From Pacificoceanicola sp049341065 (lineage in GTDB: Bacteria > Pseudomonadota > Alphaproteobacteria > Rhodobacterales > Rhodobacteraceae): 64,000 nt of DNA. Location of the stretch: the NCBI RefSeq assembly GCF_049341065.1, contig NZ_JBMPIX010000001.1:310001-374000 (forward strand), in the 5' to 3' direction. Made by a program: the position numbers and the translations under genes. This document shows, one piece after another, positions 49,238-58,619 of the stretch (position 1 is the stretch's first letter; the number at the start of each line of letters is the position of its first letter). The notes under the pieces are model-generated. The model was not told the DNA's origin. It did not search any database and saw nothing but the letters and a program-made list of their open reading frames with translations.

Positions 49238-50280
49238 GAGGCCAGCCCCAGTTCCTGCATCAACGCGTATTCGGTGGGCGGCTGCGTCGGCAGGGCTTTG
49301 AGATGGTGATACATCTGCGCATAGGCGGGCTGGGCCATCAGCTCATCCCGCTTGGCTTTATGAAGGCGCACACAGTTGGCGTGAAGTGCGCGAATGTTGG
49401 GATCTTCTTTCATCTTGTCCAGCGCGGCCCGTAGCGCTGGCACATAGCGCTGGATGCTCAGATCTTCCCATGCCGGATCGTTGCGTTCGCGCCAATAGCT
49501 GTCGTCAAAGGCGCGGTTCTCGCGGTTCACATCGCCCCGGTCGTTCTTGACCAGATAGCTGTCGAGCGAGCGCAGCGCATAGTGGTTCAGCGTCGCAAAG
49601 CGCCTAGCGCCATGGGCCGGAAACTTGCGTATCCGGCGCGGGTTGGCGGCGATCAGGAATTTGTGCGGCACGCGCCGCCCGGCGCCATCGGTCCAGACCG
49701 GCATGTTTTCTCGTGGCAGATCCTCGCGGAAGAAGGGGCGGTGGGCGCCAAAGTACTTCAGCGGGAAATCGCGCCGCATCAGCGATTTGACCTCGATCGC
49801 GGTCTGGTCGCACCACAGGTCGGGATTATGCGAGCGGGTGAACTGCTCGATAACCGGGCGGTCATGAAACCCGTCCACGCCGCAATTGGCAAAGAACTGA
49901 AAACTCACACTGATCGCCTGCGGATCGCCGCAGGCCGCAATCAGAGCCGGGATTGTGTGATCGCCGACATGAATGTTCAGGAATTCATCCACATCCGCGA
50001 TCCAGACCCAGTCGGCACGTTTGACGATTGGGCGGCGGGCGGCATCTTTCAGAGCCTCCATCTGGTAGTTGCGCCCCTTGGCCGGGTTCGGAAGATGCAC
50101 GACATGGCCGAACGCCTCTTCCGGACCCGCCGCCAGGGCATCTAGCAAGGCGTCGGTGCCATCGGTGCAATCATTTGAATAGAATAGAAAATCTGTCACG
50201 CCCAGCAGGCGGTTGAAGGCGATCCATTCCAGCAGGAACGGGCCTTCATTCTTGACACAGGTCACTGCGGTTATGCGCAT
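49234..50280 (-). CDS. Glycosyltransferase, family 2/92-like
   Basis: 348 residues, first gene of the run. The GT-A motifs are ITAVTCVKNEGPFLLEWIAFN, NDCTDGTDALLDAL, DVDEFLNIHVGDH and LNHYALRSLDSYLVKNDRG. Similar to the protein at 44487 and to the C-terminal part of the fusion, so three paralogues lie in one cluster. Probably it starts the operon: the next upstream gene (MoxR) is divergent at 50494. Confidence 0.85.
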   Translation of the reverse strand: MRITAVTCVKNEGPFLLEWIAFNRLLGVTDFLFYSNDCTDGTDALLDALAAGPEEAFGHVVHLPNPAKGRNYQMEALKDAARRPIVKRADWVWIADVDEFLNIHVGDHTIPALIAACGDPQAISVSFQFFANCGVDGFHDRPVIEQFTRSHNPDLWCDQTAIEVKSLMRRDFPLKYFGAHRPFFREDLPRENMPVWTDGAGRRVPHKFLIAANPRRIRKFPAHGARRFATLNHYALRSLDSYLVKNDRGDVNRENRAFDDSYWRERNDPAWEDLSIQRYVPALRAALDKMKEDPNIRALHANCVRLHKAKRDELMAQPAYAQMYHHLKALPTQPPTEYALMQELGLAS

Positions 50281-50493
50281 TTCGGCGCCCCCGCTGGTTC
50301 AAAGGACATCACTGCTCGTCCAGATTGCTTGTTTTCATTAGGGCCGACGCCCGTGATCACCATGGCACGAATCATCGCACCGCTTGGTGTACGCGTCAAC
50401 TTTTCAACGAAAAAATCCCGGCTATCTGCGACCTTGGCGCTATTGACCCTTTGGGGCGGGGCAGGCACTTCCTAGGGGCAAGGAGGCCTTCAT

Positions 50494-51402
50494 ATGCAAA
50501 TTCCAAATAGTATCGACGAGGTTCAGAAGGTTCTGGGCGACACCGGCTATGTCTGCGGCCGCGCGCTGGCGACTGTGGTGTTCCTGTCCCTGCGCCTTGG
50601 CCGCCCGCTGTTCCTTGAAGGCGAAGCCGGCGTCGGCAAGACCGAGATCGCCAAGGCGCTTGCAACGTGTCTTGGGCGGCGTCTGATCCGTCTGCAATGC
50701 TACGAAGGCCTTGATGCTTCCTCGGCGGTCTATGAATGGAACTTCCCGGCGCAGATGATCGCCATCCGCACCGCCGAAGCACAGGGCAATGCCGACCGTG
50801 ACCTGCTGAACCAAGAGCTGTTCAGCCCGGATTTCCTGATCGAACGTCCGCTGCTTCAGGCCATGCGCCCGGATGAAAACGGCGCGCCGATCCTGCTGAT
50901 CGACGAACTTGACCGCACCGACGAACCCTTTGAGGCCTTCCTTCTCGAAGCGCTGTCGGATTTTCAGGTGACCATTCCGGAAATCGGCACGATCAAAGCC
51001 CCGGAACCGCCCATCGTGATCCTGACGTCCAACCGGACGCGCGAGGTACACGATGCCCTGAAGCGCCGCTGCCTGTATCACTGGGTCGACTATCCGAACT
51101 TCCAACGCGAAGTGGAGATTCTGAACAGCCGCGCCCCCGAGGTTTCCGAGACGCTGTCCAAACAGATCGTCGCCTTCGTCCAATCCCTGCGCACCGAGGA
51201 TATCTTCAAGAAACCCGGTGTTGCCGAAACCATCGACTGGGCGAAATGCCTTTTGGCGCTCGACGTGATTGACCTGTCGCCCGAGGTCATCTCGGACACC
51301 CTTGGCGCGATCCTGAAATATCAGGACGATATTGCCAAACTTCAGGGTTCTGAAGCCAAGCGTATTCTGGACGAGGTCAAATCCTCGCTTGATGCGGCGT
51401 AA
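50494..51402 (+). CDS. MoxR family AAA+ ATPase
   Basis: 302 residues. Walker A is GEAGVGKTEIAK, Walker B ILLIDELDR, sensor 1 TSNRTRE, and R-fingers follow. MoxR ATPases work with VWA-domain proteins in maturing metalloenzymes such as CO dehydrogenase (CoxD with CoxE). The VWA/CoxE gene at 52142 is next but one on the same strand, which supports that pairing. Ribosome site GCAAGGAGG at 50479-50487. A divergent promoter region of 213 bp separates it from the glycosyltransferase run. Confidence 0.93.
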   Translation: MQIPNSIDEVQKVLGDTGYVCGRALATVVFLSLRLGRPLFLEGEAGVGKTEIAKALATCLGRRLIRLQCYEGLDASSAVYEWNFPAQMIAIRTAEAQGNADRDLLNQELFSPDFLIERPLLQAMRPDENGAPILLIDELDRTDEPFEAFLLEALSDFQVTIPEIGTIKAPEPPIVILTSNRTREVHDALKRRCLYHWVDYPNFQREVEILNSRAPEVSETLSKQIVAFVQSLRTEDIFKKPGVAETIDWAKCLLALDVIDLSPEVISDTLGAILKYQDDIAKLQGSEAKRILDEVKSSLDAA

Positions 51403-51446
51403 AGGCGTCTTGTTTCAAACGGAATGGGGCGGCCCTCGGGTCGCCC

Positions 51447-52061
51447 TTACTCTTTGGGCGCATCGGCGCCCGATGCCTTTGCTGTTCGGCCCGGCAGCAG
51501 GGGGTAGAGGATTACGATCACAAGACCGGCCAATGCGATGACAAAGGCCAGCACCATGATGTCGAAATAATTGTCAACGAAGAGCGCCGTCGGGCTGCCA
51601 GCATCCAGCAGCAACAGAGGTTCCGGATTGTCCCGGGACGCGGTGTAAAAGAACTCGAGATCCGTTCCCGGCGTTGCCGCTTGCACCGTGATCTCGACGA
51701 TTGCCCCCGGCACCAGCGTCGCGACCAGCACCGCGCCCGCCGCGTCCGAGACCCCTTCGGTGTTGGCCGGGGACACCGGTGGGACACGGCCAAGGGCGTG
51801 AAACGCGCCGCCGGGCATTTCAGAAAGGCACTCTGCCCGTTGGTCCGAGCAGGCGATCTCGAAGCGTGTCAGTGGCACGAGGCTGGATAGAGAGACGTTT
51901 TTCAACCTCAACGTTGCGGCGCCGTCAGACCCTGTCGCGAACCGATAGGTCAGCACCGACTGCCCGCGGATTTCTGTCACAACGGTGGAAATGTAGAAGC
52001 CAACCACAGCAATGAAGATCGTCAGGATGGCGGGGGTCTTGCTATCGGTGAACAAATTCAT
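51447..52061 (-). CDS. Membrane protein of unknown function, antiparallel inside the MoxR-CoxE pair
   Basis: 204 residues. A helix near the N-terminus (AILTIFIAVVGFYISTVV) and one near the C-terminus (IMVLAFVIALAGLVIVILY) flank a beta-rich central domain (residues 35-165) that probably is periplasmic. No family recognised. It lies between moxR and the CoxE-like gene on the opposite strand, so it interrupts that pair. Confidence 0.75.
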   Translation of the reverse strand: MNLFTDSKTPAILTIFIAVVGFYISTVVTEIRGQSVLTYRFATGSDGAATLRLKNVSLSSLVPLTRFEIACSDQRAECLSEMPGGAFHALGRVPPVSPANTEGVSDAAGAVLVATLVPGAIVEITVQAATPGTDLEFFYTASRDNPEPLLLLDAGSPTALFVDNYFDIMVLAFVIALAGLVIVILYPLLPGRTAKASGADAPKE

Positions 52062-52141
52062 GGGTCATCGCTGAAGTTGGTTAGCGGGGCGTCAATTTGC
52101 CAAGGCTATCATGCAAACGTCTCATTGTCTTGTGAGCGGCT

Positions 52142-53410
52142 GTGACGGATAGTCCGGCCATGCCCGAATACGCCCCCATAGACGTCCCCGAGAATCCGCG
52201 CCTTGCGCAGAACATCATCCATTTCGCGCGCGCCCTGCGCCGGGCGGGGCTGCCCGTCGGGCCGGGCCGGGTGATTGACGCTGTGCGCGCCGTCGAGGCC
52301 GCCGGGTTTACCGACCGGATGGATTTCTACTGGACGCTGCATGCCTGTTTCGTGAACCGCCCTGAGCATCGCACCGTCTTTGCGCAGATCTTCCGTCTTT
52401 ACTGGCGCGATCCGCGCTACCTTGAACATATGATGAGCCTCATGCTGCCTGCGATCCGTGGCGTGCAGGAGGAAAAGCTGGCGATGGCCGCCGAGAAACG
52501 CGCGGCGCAGGCGCTGTTGGGCGACGAGTTGCCCGAAATGCCCGAAACCGAGCAGGACGAAGAGGCCACCCAGATCGAGATTGACGCCTCGATGACGATG
52601 TCAGCCGAGGAAAAGCTGCGCACCTTGGATTTCGAGCAGATGTCGACCGAGGAGATCGCGCAGGCCAAACGCATGTTGGCGCGGCTCAAACTGCCGGTGA
52701 AGCCGATCAAGTCCCGCCGCTCGATGGCCTCGGCTCTTGGCGCGCGGGTGGATTATCGCAAGACCATCCGTGACGCGCTGCGCCGAGGGGGCGAGATCCA
52801 CTCGATCGCGCGCGCCAAACCGCGTCCGCGCTGGCCCAATCTTGTGGTGCTCTGCGACATCTCGGGTTCGATGAGCCAGTATTCCCGCATGGTGCTGCAC
52901 TTTCTGCATGCGGTGGCCAACGAAAAAGGCGCGGGCTGGGCCAAGGTGCATGCCTTTACCTTTGGCACGCAGCTGACCAACATCACCCGCCATCTTGCCA
53001 CCCGTGACGTGGACGCGGCGCTGAAAGCGGCGGGCGCCGAGGCGCACGACTGGGAAGGTGGCACACGGATCGGCCAATGCCTGCACCAATTCAACCGTGA
53101 CTGGACTCGCCGGGTCATGGGGCAGGGCGCCGTCGTCCTTCTGATCACCGACGGGCTGGACCGCGACGATGCGGGCGCGCTGGAAAAGGAAATGGAGCGT
53201 CTGCACCTGTCCTCGCGCCGCCTGATCTGGCTGAACCCGCTGCTGCGTTGGGACGGCTTTGCGCCGAAAGCCACCGGCATTCGCGCCATGCTGCCCCATG
53301 TGGACAGCTTTCGGGCAGGTCATTCCATTGCCTCGCTCGAAGATCTGGCCGAGGCGATCTCTCGGCCCGACGATCTGGGTGAAAAAGCCCGGCTGATGCA
53401 GCTGCTCTGA
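52142..53410 (+). CDS. VWA domain protein, CoxE-like
   Basis: 422 residues, the CoxE type. The VWA domain occupies about 225-410; its MIDAS motif is LCDISGSMSQ, a divalent-metal adhesion site, and the other MIDAS residues follow in TFGT and TDGLDRDD. The N-terminus (NPRLAQNIIHFARALRRAGLP, VIDAVRAVEAAGF) is family-specific. It is expected to bind the MoxR ATPase at 50494. The start is a GTG at 52142 or an ATG at 52160; neither has a strong ribosome site. Confidence 0.9.
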   Translation: MTDSPAMPEYAPIDVPENPRLAQNIIHFARALRRAGLPVGPGRVIDAVRAVEAAGFTDRMDFYWTLHACFVNRPEHRTVFAQIFRLYWRDPRYLEHMMSLMLPAIRGVQEEKLAMAAEKRAAQALLGDELPEMPETEQDEEATQIEIDASMTMSAEEKLRTLDFEQMSTEEIAQAKRMLARLKLPVKPIKSRRSMASALGARVDYRKTIRDALRRGGEIHSIARAKPRPRWPNLVVLCDISGSMSQYSRMVLHFLHAVANEKGAGWAKVHAFTFGTQLTNITRHLATRDVDAALKAAGAEAHDWEGGTRIGQCLHQFNRDWTRRVMGQGAVVLLITDGLDRDDAGALEKEMERLHLSSRRLIWLNPLLRWDGFAPKATGIRAMLPHVDSFRAGHSIASLEDLAEAISRPDDLGEKARLMQLL

Positions 53411-53522
53411 CGGCGCCAATCCGCCTATGTGACCTTTGGGCACGCATTAGCGATGCAACCTAAACCGATGTGACGCGTTTCTCTCTCAAGCCCCTGAGCG
53501 GGCATAAAGGAAAGGAAACGCC

Positions 53523-55172
53523 ATGAAATCCCTATTGCTTGCCACCGCATCGGCCACCGTTCTGGCTCTGAGCCTACCCGTCCATGCCCAGGGCAATGCC
53601 CTGTCCGATGCCCTGAGCGGCCCAGCCGCAGACCAGATGCGCAAGCTGGAAAAGCTGTGTGCCTCGGGGAAAGATTTGCCCAAGGGGTTGGATTGCGAGG
53701 CACTGGACAAGGCGGCGGAGAATCCGGAACTGCTTAACCAACTGGGGCTGGATGGACCTGAACAGGCGGAACCTGCGCCTGATCCAAAGGCACCCAAAGC
53801 CAAGAAGAAGCAGGCCGAAATGCCTGCAGCCCCTGCGGCCAAGCCTGCCGATCAGGCGGTGACACAGGCCCCCGAAGAGCCGGCCAAGGACGAAGCTGCT
53901 GACGCGCCCGAAGCGCCGACTGACGCGGAAACCGTGGCTGAGACGCCCAAGGAACCGGCCGCTGAAGGACGGGCCGTCGAAACGCCTGTAGAAAAGCCTG
54001 CGAAACCGGCCGCCCCGGCTCAGACTGCGGACAAGGCTGCGCCAGCAACCGTCGAGGATCTGTTCCGCGAACTTAGCGGACAGGAACAGGCAGACGCCGT
54101 CGCCAAAAAGAAAAAGAAAAAACCTGCCGCCGCTGCCGCCGTAAATGATGGCCGCGCCGGCGATGATGGTGCCAAGATGACCGAGGAAACAGTCTCGAAA
54201 AAGGATGTGCGCAGCTCGTCCGAGGATTTCGTGACGGATCTCTTGACAGCCAAACCCAGCCCGAAAGGCGATTCAGGTGGTGGCAACGACAAGACCGCCG
54301 AAACGATCGCAGGCGCGGCCCTTCTTGGGCTTGGCGCCGTGGCGCTGGCCGACATCCTGAGCGGCGATGAACGTGTCGTATCCAACAGCGGCGACCGCGT
54401 CGTGATCGAAGACAACGGCCAGTACCGTGTCCTGCGCAACGACGACGAATTGCTGCGCCGCCCCGGCACCGATGTGCAGACCTTCCGCTATGACGATGGC
54501 TCGACCCGCAACGTGCTGACCTACGAAGATGGCACCGTGGTCGAAACCATCCGTGCTGCTGACGGCCGGGTGCTGCGCCGCTCGCGCACTCTGCCTGATG
54601 GCACCGAGGTGCTTTTGTTCGACGACACGCAGGACAGCGCTCAGGTGGTGGTGAATGATCTGCCGCAGGTCGGTGATCGGCAAAGCCTGAACTACCGCGA
54701 GGTCGAGGCCGATCAACTGGCCGCAGCGCTTGCCGCCCAGCAGGGCACGCAGGTCGGCCGGAGCTTCTCGCTCAACCAGATCCGCAACATTGACGCGGTG
54801 CGCCAGCTGGTGCCCGAGATCAGCGTGGACACGATCAACTTTGCCACGGATTCAGCGGCCATTCGCCCCGACGAGGCCGAAGAACTCGCGGCGCTTGGCA
54901 ATGCCATGCGCAAGATGATCCTCGACAATCCCGGCGAGGTTTTCCTGATCGAAGGTCACACAGACGCGGTGGGCCAGTACAGCTATAACCTTGCTCTGTC
55001 CGACCGCCGGGCGGAATCCGTGGCGCTGGCGCTGACCGAATACTTTGATGTGCCGCCGGAGAATATGGTGCTTCAGGGCTATGGTGAAAGCGATCTGATG
55101 ATCGAAACCACCCAGTCCGAGCGTGCCAACCGCCGCGCCGCCGTGCGCCGCATCACGCCGCTGCTCAACTGA
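53523..55172 (+). CDS. OmpA family outer membrane protein with Ala/Pro/Lys-rich linker
   Basis: 549 residues. Signal peptide 1-22 (cut likely after HA). Residues 75-200 are low-complexity Ala/Pro/Glu/Lys, then a hydrophobic segment (TIAGAALLGLGAVALADIL, about 258-277), a beta-rich region, and a C-terminal OmpA domain (about 430-549: INFATDSAAIRPDEAEELAALG ... IEGHTDAVGQYSYNLALSDRRAESV) that binds peptidoglycan. Good ribosome site AAAGGAAA. It is followed by a terminator at 55190-55222. Confidence 0.9.
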   Translation: MKSLLLATASATVLALSLPVHAQGNALSDALSGPAADQMRKLEKLCASGKDLPKGLDCEALDKAAENPELLNQLGLDGPEQAEPAPDPKAPKAKKKQAEMPAAPAAKPADQAVTQAPEEPAKDEAADAPEAPTDAETVAETPKEPAAEGRAVETPVEKPAKPAAPAQTADKAAPATVEDLFRELSGQEQADAVAKKKKKKPAAAAAVNDGRAGDDGAKMTEETVSKKDVRSSSEDFVTDLLTAKPSPKGDSGGGNDKTAETIAGAALLGLGAVALADILSGDERVVSNSGDRVVIEDNGQYRVLRNDDELLRRPGTDVQTFRYDDGSTRNVLTYEDGTVVETIRAADGRVLRRSRTLPDGTEVLLFDDTQDSAQVVVNDLPQVGDRQSLNYREVEADQLAAALAAQQGTQVGRSFSLNQIRNIDAVRQLVPEISVDTINFATDSAAIRPDEAEELAALGNAMRKMILDNPGEVFLIEGHTDAVGQYSYNLALSDRRAESVALALTEYFDVPPENMVLQGYGESDLMIETTQSERANRRAAVRRITPLLN

Positions 55173-55189
55173 CCACGCGCCGAAAAAAT

Positions 55190-55222
55190 GGCCCTCGCCC
55201 CGAAAAGGGGGGAGGGCCTTTT
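55190..55222 (+). terminator. Terminator after the OmpA-family gene
   Basis: GGCCCTC/GAGGGCC stem extended by GCCCC/GGGG inside, GAAAA loop, followed by TTTT (55219-55222). Confidence 0.85.
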
Positions 55223-55238
55223 CATTGCGATCGGGAGT

Positions 55239-56684
55239 TTACTGCCCTAGTGCGTCGAGGCTGTCAAAGATATGGCTGACCTTGACGCCCGGATCGGTTT
55301 CCTTGGCGACCGCATGGCAGGTAAAGCAATTCTCCGAAGTGAAACTGTTGTGATCGGGGTACTGGTGAAAGGTCTCCATGGTCGAATTCGCCAGCCGCAG
55401 CCCGCCACGAATGTTCCCGTCGCTGCCGCTTAGGGGCAATTGCCCGTCCACCGTCCAGATGCCGCCGATCTGAAAGTAATTCGCCCGCAGATCGCCAAGC
55501 CCGCCCAGTTGCGACATCAGTGATACATTGAGCGAGACCAGATCGGTATTGTTGGAGGCGTCATTGTTCGGCCCCGGCGCCACACCCCAAGGGTTCTTGA
55601 GCGCGACAGCAACCGGACCAATGGGCGTTCCGGTCGGGGACATGATGTCGCCGTTCTTTTGCTGCGCCGCGTTGGGCACTATCGCCGGGGGCGTGTAGGT
55701 TTCGTCGACGTCAAAGGTCCATGTCCCCGCTGCGTTATAGGCCTGCAGCGATTGGGTGTCCCCGGTCGTGGTATAGACATAGTCGGCCATCGGAGCGTTC
55801 GAGATATGTTCGTAGCTGATCCAGACCAGTTCGGGGTGGCCCAGAACCGGGGCCGCGATATGAACGCCAACCAACGCCAGTTCGATGGTCTGGGTGCCAT
55901 CCAGCGTCCACAGCGTGTCAGACCCTTTGGTGTAGTTTGGCACGACCGCGCTGGCGGTGATGAACGTGGACTTGTCCGCCACCGTGCTGGCATCCACCCA
56001 CGAGGTCTTGAGCTCCATCGTGCTGGCGTCGATGTCGGTGATTGTTGCGCCTTTGCCCGCCGCGTAACTCACGATCTGCTGAACGTCGGCCTCGGTGGTT
56101 GGAAAGTTTGCCGCCATGTCGCCAGTAAAGGTTCCGTCGGTGACACCGGTTCGGAACCAGGCGTAGATGTCATTGGCGTGCACGCCGTAATACACCAATG
56201 AGTTGTTGGCGCTGATCAGGACATCGCCGCCGCCCGCCTGTCCGGTACCTTCGGAATCGATCGGTTTGACGCTTCGCAACTGCATCAAGGTCGGCCCGCC
56301 ATCGTTTTCGACAAACTTTCGCTTCATGTCTCCTGCGGACACGACGTCGTAAAAATCTGTGTTGTCGATGGTTATCCCGCCCGCCGGGTCCGGCGAGGTC
56401 AGCCAGAGGAACATCTGAGCCCCCCATTGGTAGAAATCGCAATCGGTGTTTGTGGCCGAGGGCGGAAAGTTGAAGCCATTGGCAGGTTTGACCGATCCGC
56501 CGTCGGCTGCGGTGCCGCTATCGAACCAACTGTTGAAGGTCGCCGCATCGACAGCGCAGCTTGCCTTGGCGTCGGTCGGCAAGACGTTTTGCGCCTGAAC
56601 CGGCAGCGCGCCGCAAAGCGTCACAAGCCCGATTGACCAGATGAAGGACTGCGCCTTGCGAGTTTGTTTGAAATGATCCGACAT
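55239..56684 (-). CDS. Exported protein with one C-terminal c-type haem site
   Basis: 481 residues. Signal peptide with cleavage near VQAQ (about residue 33). The only haem motif is CFTCH near residue 455 (SENCFTCHAVAKE), so at most one haem c. The body is Asn/Thr/Asp-rich and probably beta-rich, with WGAQMFLWLTSPDP and LVWISYEHISNAPMADYVY blocks. I recognise no characterised family. Start ATG 56684; 56714 is an alternative. An inverted repeat TTGAC-N5-GTCAA (56728-56742) lies 44 bases upstream. Confidence 0.8.
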   Translation of the reverse strand: MSDHFKQTRKAQSFIWSIGLVTLCGALPVQAQNVLPTDAKASCAVDAATFNSWFDSGTAADGGSVKPANGFNFPPSATNTDCDFYQWGAQMFLWLTSPDPAGGITIDNTDFYDVVSAGDMKRKFVENDGGPTLMQLRSVKPIDSEGTGQAGGGDVLISANNSLVYYGVHANDIYAWFRTGVTDGTFTGDMAANFPTTEADVQQIVSYAAGKGATITDIDASTMELKTSWVDASTVADKSTFITASAVVPNYTKGSDTLWTLDGTQTIELALVGVHIAAPVLGHPELVWISYEHISNAPMADYVYTTTGDTQSLQAYNAAGTWTFDVDETYTPPAIVPNAAQQKNGDIMSPTGTPIGPVAVALKNPWGVAPGPNNDASNNTDLVSLNVSLMSQLGGLGDLRANYFQIGGIWTVDGQLPLSGSDGNIRGGLRLANSTMETFHQYPDHNSFTSENCFTCHAVAKETDPGVKVSHIFDSLDALGQ

Positions 56685-56727
56685 GAATTCCCCCCGATTG
56701 AATGTATCTTTCACACTCGTCTTCGGG

Positions 56728-56742
56728 TTGACGTTAAGTCAA
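56728..56742. promoter_or_regulatory. Inverted repeat TTGAC-N5-GTCAA upstream of the haem protein gene
   Basis: Perfect 5-bp half sites, in the promoter region of the gene on the minus strand. FNR-type sites have a 4-base spacer, so this is not a standard FNR box. A candidate operator of unknown kind. Confidence 0.3.
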
Positions 56743-56884
56743 GGAAATTTCACTTTAATGTTGCGCATTTTGCGCGGAATTAAATTTTAGGTTGCATTGA
56801 GCGCCGGGGAAGAGCGCCTTCTACAAGCCGCTGGTCAGGCCACACCCGCGCCGCGAATTACACACCAGGCGACCAGTCGCCGTG

Positions 56885-58480
56885 TCAGACCATCATCTCT
56901 TTGGTTGCCGACAGGGTCACGTCGGGATAGTCCCGCTCGATCCGGTCAATGTCCCACTGAAGCCGCGTCAGATAGACCACATCGCCGTCATGGTCGTACG
57001 AAATGTGCTGCTTGTTGGCGTTGATGAATTTGTCGACCGCCGCGCGGTCGCCTGTCACCCAACGGGCGCTGGTGAATTGCGAGGCGTCAAAGCGCACCGG
57101 CAGGCCGTATTCCAGCTCGATCCGGCTGCCAAGAACCTCGAACTGAAGCGCGCCCACGACACCGACGACAAAGCCGGATCCGATCATCGGTTTGAAAACC
57201 TTGGCGGCGCCTTCCTCGGCGAATTGCATCAGCGCCTTTTCAAGGTGCTTGGCCTTCATCGGATCACCCGCGCGGACCCCTTGCAACAATTCCGGCGCAA
57301 AGCTTGGGATGCCAGTTACTTTCAGCGCCTCGCCTTCGGTCAGCGTGTCGCCGATGCGCAGCTGGCCGTGGTTGGGAATACCGATGATATCGCCAGCCCA
57401 GCCTTCCTCGGCCAGTTCGCGGTCCGAGGCGAGGAACATCACCGGGTTGGAAATCGCCATGGGTTTTTTCGTGCGCACATGAGTCAGCTTCATGCCGCGC
57501 AAGAAATGCCCCGAGGCCAGCCGGACAAAGGCCACGCGGTCGCGGTGCTTTGGGTCCATGTTGGCCTGCACCTTGAAGACAAACCCGGCGACCTTGGTTT
57601 CTTCGGGGGCGATGTCGCGAGGCGTCGCCTTTTGCACCTGCGGCTCGGGGCCATAGGTGCCGATCCCGTCCATCAATTCCTTGACGCCGAACGAGTTGAT
57701 CGCGCTGCCGAACCAGATCGGGGTCATATGTCCTTCGAGAACGGACTGCGGGTTCAGCTCGGGAAGCAGCTCGCGCGCCATCTCGACCTCTTCGCGCAGC
57801 TGCGTCAGCAGGGCTTCGGGGATGTGCTTTTCCAGCTCAGGATCATCAAGGCCGTTGATCTGGATCGATTCCGCCACCACGTTGCGGTCGGCGCGGTCCA
57901 TCAGTTCCAGACGGTCGTTCAGCATGTCATAGCAACCAAGAAAATCCCGGCCCATGCCGATTGGCCAGCTGGCCGGGGTCACGTCGATCGCCAGATTTTC
58001 CTGAATTTCGTCGATGATCTCAAAGACGTCGCGCGCCTCGCGGTCCATCTTGTTGCAAAAGGTCAGGATCGGCAGATCGCGCAACCGGCAGACCTCGAAC
58101 AGTTTTCGGGTCTGGCTTTCGACGCCCTTTGCGCCGTCGATCACCATGACAGCGGCGTCCACGGCGGTCAGCGTGCGATAGGTATCTTCCGAGAAATCCG
58201 AGTGGCCGGGGGTGTCCACCAAATTGAAGCGGAACGTCTTGAAATCAAAGGACATCGCCGAGGCGCTGACGGAAATGCCCCGGTCTTTTTCCATCTGCAT
58301 GAAGTCCGAGCGCGTGCGCCGAGCTTCGCCCTTAGCGCGCACCTGTCCAGCCATCTGAATGGCGCCGCCAAACAGAAGGAATTTCTCGGTCAGAGTCGTC
58401 TTGCCCGCGTCCGGGTGCGAGATGATCGCAAAGGTCCGGCGGCGGGCGATTTCGGCGGGCAGGTCTGGGCGGTTCGTCAT
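56885..58480 (-). CDS. prfC: Peptide chain release factor 3
   Basis: 531 residues. A GTPase that removes RF1/RF2 from the ribosome after termination. G1 is SHPDAGKTTL, G2/G3 include ISVSASAM and DTPGHSDF, and G4 is FCNKMDRE. The middle and C-terminal beta-barrel domains follow (VVGVVGALQFEVL and RLQWDIDRIERDYP). ATG 58480 gives the family start (MTNRPDLPAEIARRRTFAIISHPDAG region). Single gene. Confidence 0.96.
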   Translation of the reverse strand: MTNRPDLPAEIARRRTFAIISHPDAGKTTLTEKFLLFGGAIQMAGQVRAKGEARRTRSDFMQMEKDRGISVSASAMSFDFKTFRFNLVDTPGHSDFSEDTYRTLTAVDAAVMVIDGAKGVESQTRKLFEVCRLRDLPILTFCNKMDREARDVFEIIDEIQENLAIDVTPASWPIGMGRDFLGCYDMLNDRLELMDRADRNVVAESIQINGLDDPELEKHIPEALLTQLREEVEMARELLPELNPQSVLEGHMTPIWFGSAINSFGVKELMDGIGTYGPEPQVQKATPRDIAPEETKVAGFVFKVQANMDPKHRDRVAFVRLASGHFLRGMKLTHVRTKKPMAISNPVMFLASDRELAEEGWAGDIIGIPNHGQLRIGDTLTEGEALKVTGIPSFAPELLQGVRAGDPMKAKHLEKALMQFAEEGAAKVFKPMIGSGFVVGVVGALQFEVLGSRIELEYGLPVRFDASQFTSARWVTGDRAAVDKFINANKQHISYDHDGDVVYLTRLQWDIDRIERDYPDVTLSATKEMMV

Positions 58481-58619
58481 GAGCGCTGCGTTACCCTGAA
58501 ATTTGGCGATGCACAATCCACGGGCGGCGGTCGGGATGTCGTTAGCGATCCGGTGCGGCGATGGCATCGGGGGAACCCGGGCCCGCCGTGCCGCGTTTCA
58601 TCAGGAAAGGAGACACGTT

